From the NCBI GenBank assembly GCA_964035575.1, contig OZ037863.1, forward strand, positions 102,001-166,000: 64,000 bases of DNA, given 5' to 3'. The translations under genes were made by a program, and so were the position numbers. Under the pieces are notes generated by a model, which searched no databases, had not been told where the DNA came from, and saw only the letters and a program-made list of their open reading frames with translations. This document shows positions 39,837 through 48,279 of this stretch, in pieces (position 1 is the first letter of the stretch; the number at the start of each line of letters is the position of its first letter). This DNA is from Rhynchopus sp. YZ270_cl-10 (taxonomy: Eukaryota; Euglenozoa; Diplonemea; Diplonemida; Diplonemidae).

Positions 39837-41306
39837 TTGTTGGTTAAGAAAGGGGGTGGGGGGGGCGGTGTATATCTGTGTCTTGCGTTTTGAACAAAAG
39901 AAATTTTTCAGAAGTTTTGTGAGATTGAAGATGAACTGCAAACTTCTGTGGTCAGAGAGAGAGCCTTGAGAGCCTTTTGAGTAGAAGTGAAAAAACGGGG
40001 CAATGGGGGCAGGGTATCATCGATTATTTGTGTTGGCATCCCACCGATTAGGAATGGTGTTGTTGTGGGGGTTCTCTTCTTCCGTTCTCCCCAGAGAGAG
40101 TGAGAGAGAGAGCCGCAAAAAAAATGTACAGAATAATGTGCAGAAGAGAGAAGAGAAACAAAAAAAGTCTTTGGTGAGATGAGTAAAAAACCTCCACTCT
40201 CATTTCGCAAGCTTCATTTCCGTTTTGGTTTTCTCCTCACAACAAAAAGCCCTCTTTTCACAGTGTACCTAAAATACTTTATGTTGACATAGACACAAAG
40301 GAGTCGGTAATACAACTTCGCCAAGTTTTTGTGTACCTTAAAAAAAAATCAATGGAAAGTTGAAAGTGCTGATCACGCCTCGGATTTACGCGCCTTTAGG
40401 ACGGCATACCATAACCCCAAGGTGTGACAGAGCAAGCCCTGTCCTGATTTGGTCGCTGTTTCATGCTATGAGTGCAAAACACCCTTCAGCATGGGGAAGC
40501 CACTGCCCAACATTTATATACCCTAGCAAGAGGGCTTCACTTTGCATTTAGTGGCAGGGGCGTTTACCTCCGTGATGACTATAAAAGAATTTGTCCCGCA
40601 TATCGACGGGGGAGGAAATACAGACGGTACACTTTCTACATTGGAGTACCAACTTGGAACTGTTACGAACAAGGGTTAATTAAACCACAGCATGTCGCTT
40701 CATAAGCGGTGGCGAGTGGCATTCATCCCCCTCGTGAGTGTGGCAAGGCATAGTGAACACCCTTTGGTCTGACAAAAAGAGTAGTTGAAATGTGTTAAAC
40801 GCATCTCATGCAATGGGTCGGACATGAGTGGTCCGTACCGTACGGAAAAAAAAAAATGAAAATGAAAAAAGCGTGGGCGCGCAACACATTAAATTGCAAA
40901 GAATTATTTTAACATTTTTCTCGTATTTTTTTAACCACAAAATAACCTGAAATGCACGTCTTTGACGAAGACACGCACACTGGGAAATATTTCCGCATCG
41001 GGATTACCCCCACACACTACAAAGAACAAAGTTACAGACCCGCCATGCTGACATAAATACACCGAGTTTTTAGGTGTTACCCGTTGTCTGGAAAGACGAC
41101 GGGCAACACCGTAACACCTGCACGACGCACTGCGGGCCCTCGGGGGAGCGTCCCCCTAAGGGAATGGAACGCTTTCGTAGCGAGCTTGGGGGAAAGGAGA
41201 GGGGGCGGGGGCGGGGGCGACGTCAGGTGGATGTTGCATACGATCCGTGTCTGCTGCGTCCCTGTTGTCATGAGGGTTTAGCACAAACAACAACAACAAC
41301 AACGTT
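39837..41306. other. Intergenic region with repeat fragments
   Basis: No gene supported. 40400-40490 matches the dispersed repeat at 13608-13695, and 40838-40850 (GTCCGTACCGTACGG) resembles 13336-13347. A hairpin lies at 41072-41119: AGGTGTTACCCGTTGTC pairs imperfectly with GACGACGGGCAACAC and GTAACACCT. A CAA microsatellite sits at 41285-41302. Confidence 0.55.
40400..40490. repeat. Fragment of dispersed repeat
   Basis: TAACCCCAAGGTGTGACAGA and the following CTGTCCTGATTTGGTCGCTG match 13608-13695 at roughly two thirds of positions by eye. Confidence 0.55.
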
Positions 41307-42083
41307 CTATACAAACCACCTCAAGCTACCCTCCGAGACGGTTCTACACTCAGATCCACACTGAATACTGAATACTGAACAACGGAGGACCGTTTTCTTT
41401 TGTGCCATGTGGGTTATGAGTTTATTTGAAAATAATCCGAGTTTTTTTAGGGGGAAATCGAATTTTGGAATGGTGCATACCATGTCTACAGACCGTTTGC
41501 CGCACTGCCTGATGCACTCCCCTCTGTCGTACATTTCTGTGGTTTCGGTGCGTCCACGTGTAACGATGACGCGCCCATGGAGCTCACCACGTTTGAAGGT
41601 GTCGCACTGGTAGACTGTGCCGTCGTCTGCTGTGAGGACACCTTCGCCCTCGTAGAGAGACTTGACGAAGTTGCCAAGGTACGACCACCCTGCCTGCGGG
41701 TGGTCGCCACGCATGATGAGCTCCCCATAGCCCCAACGCTGCCCTGTGTAGTAGTCGCCTTTGTAGACGCTCTCAGGTCGGTGCTCTTCGCCGTAGATGT
41801 GGAAGGCGCCTTGACGGAGGTTGCCTTCGTAGCGCCGCCCGTCTGCGTACACCATCTTACCCCGCCCCTCCTGCTTTCCGTGCACAAACTCCCCAATGTA
41901 AATGTTCCCGTTCTTCAGACGTAGTTCCCCGCTTCCATGGAATTTGCCCTTCACAAACTCCCCCTCATAGGTGCCATAGGCAAATTGCAGCACGCCGCGG
42001 CCGTGGTAGTCACCTTCGTCGTTCCGTTCGCCTTCGTAGACATCGTCGTTCACCTCCACGTCGAAGGAGAGGTCGTCCTCCAT
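41307..42083 (-). CDS. MORN-repeat protein
   Basis: ATG at 42083 opens 258 codons. Residues about 16-185 consist of around seven MORN units of 23 aa (YEGEFVKGKFHGSGELRLKN, YIGEFVHGKQEGRGKMVYAD, YKGDYYTGQRWGYGELIM). MORN arrays form elongated beta structures and often act in membrane-cytoskeleton or flagellar assemblies; the exact role is unknown. After CGKRSVDM the frame runs into GTATGC (41475-41480), the 5' splice motif used by other genes here. The last about 57 codons may therefore be intron read as protein, with an acceptor at one of three consecutive TTCAG words near 41360-41380. All three acceptors keep an open frame but give different short C-termini. The MORN part is secure; the C-terminus is not. 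Confidence 0.85.
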   Translation of the reverse strand: MEDDLSFDVEVNDDVYEGERNDEGDYHGRGVLQFAYGTYEGEFVKGKFHGSGELRLKNGNIYIGEFVHGKQEGRGKMVYADGRRYEGNLRQGAFHIYGEEHRPESVYKGDYYTGQRWGYGELIMRGDHPQAGWSYLGNFVKSLYEGEGVLTADDGTVYQCDTFKRGELHGRVIVTRGRTETTEMYDRGECIRQCGKRSVDMVCTIPKFDFPLKKLGLFSNKLITHMAQKKTVLRCSVFSIQCGSECRTVSEGSLRWFV

Positions 42084-42863
42084 AGGGTGGGTGCTGTGTC
42101 CAGTCAGGTGTGCTGAAAGGGGTGTGAGGAAGTGAGGTAAATGAGGGGTGTATGTGATAACTAAATAAGAGTAATTGGTGCTGCTGAAAACCCCATTTTG
42201 CGTACTTGTTGCGCACTTTGTGCACGAAAAATAATGATAATACAGGAATACCCTATATTGCGTACTTGTTGCGTACTTGGTATTTTTTATTTCAGGAGCA
42301 CCAGTAATTCTTACACGCAGAATATGGAGGTTTGTAGTCAGTCTGGGTCAGACAGACTTATCTTGCGAGGGGTGCGAGAGGAGTGTGAGAGCAGTCCGAT
42401 GCGGCGGGAACACCGTCGTTCACTCAACCGTGCTCCGTAACACCGAGATTAGTGTATAAAAGCGTTAATGTACCAAACCATTACAAGAAAGGGGGGTGGG
42501 TGAGGATACTTTTTGCGCTTGTGATACAAAATCAGGCGTTTTCACCGGGTCCTATTTTTTTTGGGAACAAAAAAAAAGGGACCTAAAAAGAAACATTTTG
42601 GGAACATGAACCAAAGCCTCATGATGAGATGGACTTTGGAAAAAAAACAATTATGAATATGAAGATGAAGGGCTTCTCAGACACTCATCCTTTGGGAGGA
42701 TTAGAGCAGTGATGTTGCGAAATGCAGCCGAAGGAGTACACCTCAAATGGACGCAAGGTAACAGGGGGATAGCTAGCCACCTTGTAGCCACCTAGCGCGG
42801 TGCAGAAAGGTGCGTACCCAAAATAAGATGAAATGCACAAAAAATGGTCGAGTATTTTAATGA
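42084..42863. other. Intergenic region upstream of the MORN gene
   Basis: No gene. A pyrimidine-rich stretch ending in CAG (42113-42115) lies 29 bp before the MORN start codon and looks like a splice acceptor. A nearly direct repeat TATTGCGTACTTGTTGCG occurs at about 42195-42215 and 42253-42275. A weak hairpin word (GAACCAAAGCCTCATG) is at 42606. Confidence 0.5.
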
Positions 42864-44304
42864 GGGATAAGGACAGTCTGGCCCACTACGTTTGACTTTT
42901 GGACAGTATGGGCCCAACATGTTTCGATAAAGACAGTTCAGCCCCAAACGTTTGCAAAAAAGACAGTTCAGACCCAAAACGTTTGTAAAAAAGACAGTTC
43001 AGACCCAAAACGTTTGTAAAAAAGACAGTTCAGACCCAGGCAGCGGTAGGGAGTACCCCCCGCTGAATCTGGCACTGGGTGCCCAGGCACCCAGATACGC
43101 AGGTACACACGTACACGTACCCCAATTGCCAGAGTCGACGCAACAAAAAAGTCCAAAAGACTTTGTTGGTGGCCTTACTCATTTGGATCACAACAATTTT
43201 GGCCCAGGCACGCTCTTGAAGTATGACAATTTAGTGTGTATGGGGCAGGGTGTTGTTTTGTTCTGAATTCTCTTTGGTATAACATCTATCTAGCATCAAA
43301 ATTGTGGAAAACTTTGCACCCCAAACCTCAACAACGCCCGCCAAAAGGCGCCCCTTGTTTCTGGGAGTTGGTTCTCATGTTTGATACACTGCACAGCGGG
43401 CATTCCTCTGAGTCCAACGCATGTTGGCCTGTCTGCGGCGTTGTACTTAAGGTGCACGAAGACAGGGTCTGGTGGTAAATTTTGCGTAGTACTGCGACGT
43501 GGTACTGCGTGGGTCTGGGAATATGGGTACCTGGGTACAGGATATTTGTTGTCAAAGACATCTTCCACCATGCATTGAGGAGGGTAAGACAGTGGTCGCA
43601 GTTTGTACTTGATAGCATTACAACATTTAACTTCTCCACGGGGGTCTTGGGCCGTTCACTCGGTTCTACCTTGACTACCGGAAGAGGCCTTTTTGGTCTC
43701 TAGAATATCCGGTCTTCCCGAACGGAGGCACACTTTGTGTGTTACTACGACCTGGCAACTTCTAGCAGTAGGTTAAGTAATCTTTCTTGTAAATTGTTGG
43801 ATCATTATCTCCGCAGTGCATGAATGCCCCACGTGACTGGACACTTTTGTGTTTGTCATGTGGAGCTGTGGTTGCTCTTTCACGACTTTTTTCCTTGTAC
43901 ACCAGTGTACCGTGTCCCTGGGTACCTGGGTCGCATGGGTACGTACCGGTAAATGTGACCAAATACCTGGTCATGACCAGGTGGTCTGACCAGGTATACC
44001 TGGTCAGACCTCTGACCAGCGCACGGTGATAGCCGTGCCCAAGGCCCACTCAGGGGTGGCATTTTTGGGCTCAGGTGGGTGCAGCTGCCTGGGTCTGAAC
44101 TGTCTTTTTTGCAAACGTTTTGGGTCTGAACTGTCTTTTTTACAAACGTTTTGGGTCTGAACTGTCTTTTTTACAAACGTTTTGGGTCTGAACTGTCTTT
44201 TTTGCAAACGTTTGGGGCTGAACTGTCTTTATCGAAACATGTTGGGCCCATACTGTCCAAAAGTCAAACGTAGTGGGCCAGACTGTCCTTATCCCTTTTA
44301 ATGA
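42855..44304. mobile_element. Mutator-like foldback element (non-autonomous) with 9-bp target duplication
   Basis: The element itself spans 42864-44295 (1,432 bp) and is flanked by the direct repeat TTTTAATGA at 42855-42863 and 44296-44304. Its ends are long inverted repeats beginning GGGATAAGGACAGTC: left 42864-43044 (181 bp), right 44084-44295 (212 bp). By eye they are essentially identical except that the right arm has one more 31-bp subrepeat built on GACAGTTCAGACCC and AAACGTTTG. The 1-kb centre has no long ORF. Long inverted ends plus 9-bp duplications are the usual signs of Mutator-like elements. The very high arm identity suggests recent insertion. A source transposase must lie elsewhere. 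Confidence 0.85.
43965..44010. repeat. Adjacent perfect palindromes in the foldback centre
   Basis: ACCTGGTCATGACCAGGT (43965-43982, 18 bp) is followed directly by a 28-bp perfect palindrome (43983-44010) centred on CCAGGTATACCTGG. Both are built on ACCTGGTC and could be paired binding sites. Confidence 0.9.
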
Positions 44305-45045
44305 AGATACTCTGTCACTCTATTGTCTGTTTGATCAAAGAAGTACAACAGATACAGCCAATCTTGATTTGAGCAAGAAAAATAGAGAAAAAAAACTTGA
44401 AATGAGTGTACTGTGCACACACACACATCAGAAAAAAAAGGGCGTTGTCTTTCTAGACAACGCAGTAGGCTAATATAGGGTAACGTATTGTTCTTACTGA
44501 AGTATCGGCAAAAGACAAGGTAATCGTACACAGTGCCACCTTCAGCGAAGGCAAGGATACCCAGAAAGACGGCACACATCTCAAGAGTGCGAAGCAAAGG
44601 TACACTTTTTTCAACAAAATTAATACGCTCTTTACAACAAACCAAGGCATCTTTTTTCGAAACGAAACGTAACGTAACGTATCACAACCCTCCACTCCCC
44701 CTTCCTAATAGCTGCGTTTGTGTGTTCTGTACTTTATCAGAAAGATATCAAAACCCAATTCTGTCGTTTTTTTCCACAAACAAAACACACCCAAGACGCA
44801 AATACAGCCCCACCATATCCCCATTCCCCCCACCTCCCAAAACCCAACCCAACCAAAGTCTGTCACTGACAACGCATCCTCTCCAAGAGGGGGCTGACCG
44901 AGCCTCATGGCCAGTACCTACGGTACGCCCAAAAACCCTCGGAACAACAAAACAAAGGCTCCTCAAAGTGTTTTACGGCCCACCACCTTCTGCGGACGGT
45001 TTCCCCTTTCCCCCTCCTCCCCCCTTCCACCACCCTCCCCTTCCC
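44305..45045. other. Intergenic region downstream of the polyQ gene
   Basis: No gene supported. A CA microsatellite at 44417-44429 and an A-rich tract at 44431-44441 are present. GGGCGTTGTC and GACAACGC (44441-44463) form a short imperfect hairpin. Confidence 0.45.
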
Positions 45046-47295
45046 TCACACCATCGACCGTCGTCTTCCCTGCACAACCGAGGTGTTCCTCATGGATGGC
45101 CTCATCGATCCTGCAAGCGAGGCACGCTTCGCAGAGGATCTACGCTTCTCCTGCGGCGGCGCACCTCCCATGACTGCTGCAAGGTGCTGTCCAAAGACAT
45201 ACGTCTCACCCTTCCCCCGAGGCAGGCAGTACTCAGGACAGCAGGCATCTATGGCCGAGACCGCAGCCTCCTTCGCCTTCTGGATGACCTGCCCACACTC
45301 CACGAAGATGCTGTAATTGAACATCATGTAGGCAGGGTGCAGTGCACTCAGCATCGAGGCGGTGCTCTGTGCCGCCCCAGCACGGTCTTCTACGGTCCCC
45401 ACCTCCCTTCGATAATCACATTGATACGCAATGGTGTCTACCCATTTCAATACCGTCGCCTTCCACTGCGGGAGATGAGACTGCAACGCCATCGCATATG
45501 AACAGATATCCGGATAAGAGAACAATTTCAAATCCCCTTCTCCAGATTGAACAGAAGTGTAGAACCCATCCCATCCCAGCTCCTGAACAGCTTCGTGCGC
45601 TATATATACCAACATAGAAGCGGTTAACGTCAAATTCCGGAGCAATACTGGATGCATCTTGACATTCGAGTCTTGCCGTTTGAGCAGAACCCGCAACGTA
45701 AATGTCTTTACCAAGAAGAGAATGATGAGCAGGCATTTTCTTTCGTTGTCGGAGAGTTCGCGAAGGTTGTGTTCATTGGTTGAAAGCCGTTCCGATTCGA
45801 AATCACTCAAAAAGGTTGGATCATTCGGGAAGAACGCGCCATTCGCGTGGGTCATCGATTGCAGAAAGTGGAGATGCCGGACCTTCCGTTTTGTGTCGTC
45901 ACTTTGCGCGCCACTCAGCGAGGCGTCATTCAGGACAAACCACTGCAGGCTTGACAACATCGCCTGAACCCTTGCACGAAACTTTACCAATCGATTCGAA
46001 CTCATGAAGTCGCCACTTTCGCCTCCTCTATCAAAGAAGCCGCGTTTCGGCTCAGCATCCTTCTTGAGATAGTCCAAACTCTCCTTCGAATGCTTGTAGA
46101 AGGAGAAGAGTGGGATGTATGCACTCTTCTTGAAGGAAGCTTCGAGGGCAGCAAGCTGTGTCTCGTATGCTGCCGTGGAGGAGTGGAGGAAGCGGTGGCG
46201 GTGGCGGCTCAGCGTAGATTTGTTGTGTTTAAGAAAGAAGGGAAACGCCACAGCAAAGAACACCGCCCGCAGCCGCCGCGCCGCAAGGGAGAACGCAGGC
46301 GGGGTCGACGTCGTGTCCTCGTCGTCCGCGACCCTCCGCTCCGTGGTAGTCGTTGTTGCAGTTGTGCTCGGTGATGACAAACTCTCGCTCCGATCAAACG
46401 GAGAGGCGATGTCTTCCCTACTCGACTTCTTCTCTCTCTCCCGCGTGAAAGGGCTTCTCGGGGTCTCCTTTGGTGAAGGACGCATATGAAGCGGAGAGAG
46501 TTGGCGTGGTGACGTAGGAAGAGACTGACGGGGTGACATGGGAAGTGGTGAGCGGGGCTGTGCATTGTCCAGTTGGTGTTGCTGCTGTTGGAGTTGTTGC
46601 TGTTGCTGTTGAAGTTGTTGTTGTTGAAGCTGTTGTTGTGTTTGTTGGTTTTGTTGTGCCTGCACCGTCGTCTTGTAGGCAGAGAGGGACGAAATGGCGT
46701 CTATCATCGACTTCTGCATAGAGGCGTTCTGCTCCAATATAGTGTGCAGCACGGAGTGCTCGGTCGTCATCGCGTCTGTCCCGATGTGCGCTGTGTTGCT
46801 AGGTGTCTTAGGTGTCCTCCTCCGCCTCCTCGACGCATCGGAGCGCGCCCCTGGGGAGAGGCAGTCCGACTCCGACGCAGACCCGTAGTAGTCTTCGAGC
46901 GCGTCTTTACGCTGCACGTCGTTTTCTTTGCTCTTCGCAAGGAGAGCTGCAGGTACCGGTGCGAGACGTTTTTTGACCAGGTCAAGCTGCATCGCATGCT
47001 CCTGCAGTGCGTCCTGAAATCCTTGCAGTTCGGGAAGCACTGCGTCTGGTGTAGGCGGCTTGCTAGGGTCCTGATGCATCTGTGGTTGCATCTGCATTTG
47101 TGGCTGCACCACTCCAACCTGCCCCTGAGGCGGCCACACCGGCACACAGAACATCGGAGGATAGGGACACCCAAACTGACCGTTCTGCGGTACTGTCATC
47201 GATGCAGGGTTCACTCCAGGTGCTGTCGGGTATCTCGGTGGATGGGAAGGGGGCAGCTGCTGCTGTGGGTACTGCAATGCTGGGTAAGGGAGCAT
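45046..47295 (-). CDS. Glutamine-rich protein with an unrecognised conserved-looking C-terminal half
   Basis: First ATG at 47295 gives 749 aa. The N-terminal third is Pro/Gln-rich (MLPYPALQYPQQQLPP), followed by a segment with short helices and an Arg/Ser patch. A long Gln tract lies at about 255-285 (runs of Q broken by L), then Ser/Pro-rich repeats of the type PRQSLPTSPRQ. From about residue 355 to 730 the composition becomes that of a folded, mainly helical domain: AARRLRAVFFAVAFPFFLK, YIPLFSFYKHSKESLDYLKK, ERKCLLIILFLVKTFTLRVL and LTASMLVYIAHEAVQELGW. I do not recognise this domain. The extreme C-terminus is basic and Ser-rich. No intron is evident. A scaffold or regulatory role is possible but not shown. 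Confidence 0.8.
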   Translation of the reverse strand: MLPYPALQYPQQQLPPSHPPRYPTAPGVNPASMTVPQNGQFGCPYPPMFCVPVWPPQGQVGVVQPQMQMQPQMHQDPSKPPTPDAVLPELQGFQDALQEHAMQLDLVKKRLAPVPAALLAKSKENDVQRKDALEDYYGSASESDCLSPGARSDASRRRRRTPKTPSNTAHIGTDAMTTEHSVLHTILEQNASMQKSMIDAISSLSAYKTTVQAQQNQQTQQQLQQQQLQQQQQQLQQQQHQLDNAQPRSPLPMSPRQSLPTSPRQLSPLHMRPSPKETPRSPFTREREKKSSREDIASPFDRSESLSSPSTTATTTTTERRVADDEDTTSTPPAFSLAARRLRAVFFAVAFPFFLKHNKSTLSRHRHRFLHSSTAAYETQLAALEASFKKSAYIPLFSFYKHSKESLDYLKKDAEPKRGFFDRGGESGDFMSSNRLVKFRARVQAMLSSLQWFVLNDASLSGAQSDDTKRKVRHLHFLQSMTHANGAFFPNDPTFLSDFESERLSTNEHNLRELSDNERKCLLIILFLVKTFTLRVLLKRQDSNVKMHPVLLRNLTLTASMLVYIAHEAVQELGWDGFYTSVQSGEGDLKLFSYPDICSYAMALQSHLPQWKATVLKWVDTIAYQCDYRREVGTVEDRAGAAQSTASMLSALHPAYMMFNYSIFVECGQVIQKAKEAAVSAIDACCPEYCLPRGKGETYVFGQHLAAVMGGAPPQEKRRSSAKRASLAGSMRPSMRNTSVVQGRRRSMV

Positions 47296-47907
47296 CGAAA
47301 AGGCGGGGGAGGGGTAGGGAAGGGGAAGGGGGGAATAAATGAAAGAAGCTAAGCCTTGGGCTTTAGCCTTGGTCAAAGCTTGAGTAGTGAGGCAAAAAAG
47401 GCAAAAAAAGTGTGATGAAATCAAACGAAGGAGGTGTTGGGCAGAAGCGGCAGATCGAAGTGTTTACCTATGCACGGTACGTTCCATTGGAGGGCGGCTG
47501 CATCTGGGGTGTGTGATGCATTCTGGTGTGGTGTTTGTTTTGTTTTGTTTCGGACAAAAAGACTTACAAAGAGGGCGAAGGAGGTGAAATGAAGGTGTGA
47601 GAAGAAGTGGTAGCAGTATTCAAAAATTCGCCAGGCGGTCCTTTTTTTTCTTTTTTCTTCCGATTCTTCTGTTCCCAAAAAGAGGGAAAAGGCGCCCCCT
47701 CTTTTTCCAACCTAGTAAGGTGCAATAAGAGAGGGGACCAAAAAAAAAAAAAAACAAAATGGGGTGGTGAAAGGGGGGGGGGGGTAGGGGGGGTGTAGGG
47801 GGGTATAGTTAACCCGGACGTGGGCTATAAATAAGGGATTTTCCAAAAAAAAAAAAAAAATCGAAATCATGGGGCGTAAAAAAAAAAATAGCTAATTTGT
47901 GCTCCCA

Positions 47908-48020
47908 TTCGCTGCACCCAACGCTTAGTGACACGATTTTGTCGAGAAAAAGAGAGCAAAGGGGGGAGATCACAATATCTCTCTCTCTCTCTTGGCGTCC
48001 CAAGCTGTACCGACAAGAAT
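47908..48020. repeat. Fragment of dispersed repeat
   Basis: GCTGCACCCAACGCTTAGTG, then GATCACAATATCTCTCTC and GCTGTACCGACA in the same order as 13433-13560. Confidence 0.65.
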
Positions 48021-48090
48021 TGTTTTGCTTGCATGAGTATTCCCTAGGCGTGCACGGCCGTACATTTCCTCATGGGCAAAAAATATTTCC

Positions 48091-48123
48091 AAGATAAGCT
48101 TTAGACTCATGTTTAGTCACCTT
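48091..48123. repeat. Diverged hairpin-family member
   Basis: AAGATAAGCTTTAGACTCATG then TTTAGTCACCTT in shortened form: left arm AAGAT, right arm TTTAGTCACCTT, loop ACTCAT. Pairing is imperfect, but the right arm matches the member at 37396. Confidence 0.5.
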
Positions 48124-48279
48124 GATCACAAAACCCACCCTTTCCCTTCCCCTCCCCATATTATTCCGCAAACCCTCGTAAGAGTGTTTGACACAAAAAC
48201 AAACCATATTCCCCCTCCCCTCCCTCCATTCCCCTCTCGCCGTTCGAGCACACCTTTTGCATTGTGAAATTTTGACTTT

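Larger units (their letters stand above)
47296..48279. other. Intergenic region with homopolymers, repeat fragment and hairpin
   Basis: No gene. It contains A and G runs (47741-47800), a fragment of the dispersed repeat (47908-48020) and a diverged hairpin-family member (48091-48123) about 160 bp beyond the stop codon of the PstS-like receptor gene. Confidence 0.55.

Noticed and set aside
39837-39941. Longer N-terminus for the NMNAT-kinase fusion
   Set aside because: The frame is open upstream to 39941 but contains no ATG there; the first ATG is at 39836.
44533-45501. Plus-strand open frame of 322 codons
   Set aside because: Overlaps the C-terminus of the polyQ gene in antisense and is mostly Pro/Ser low-complexity sequence from intergenic DNA.
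47296-47424. Longer N-terminus for the polyQ protein
   Set aside because: No ATG exists in the open frame upstream of 47295; the same reasoning was used for the starts at 12625, 26559 and 55363.
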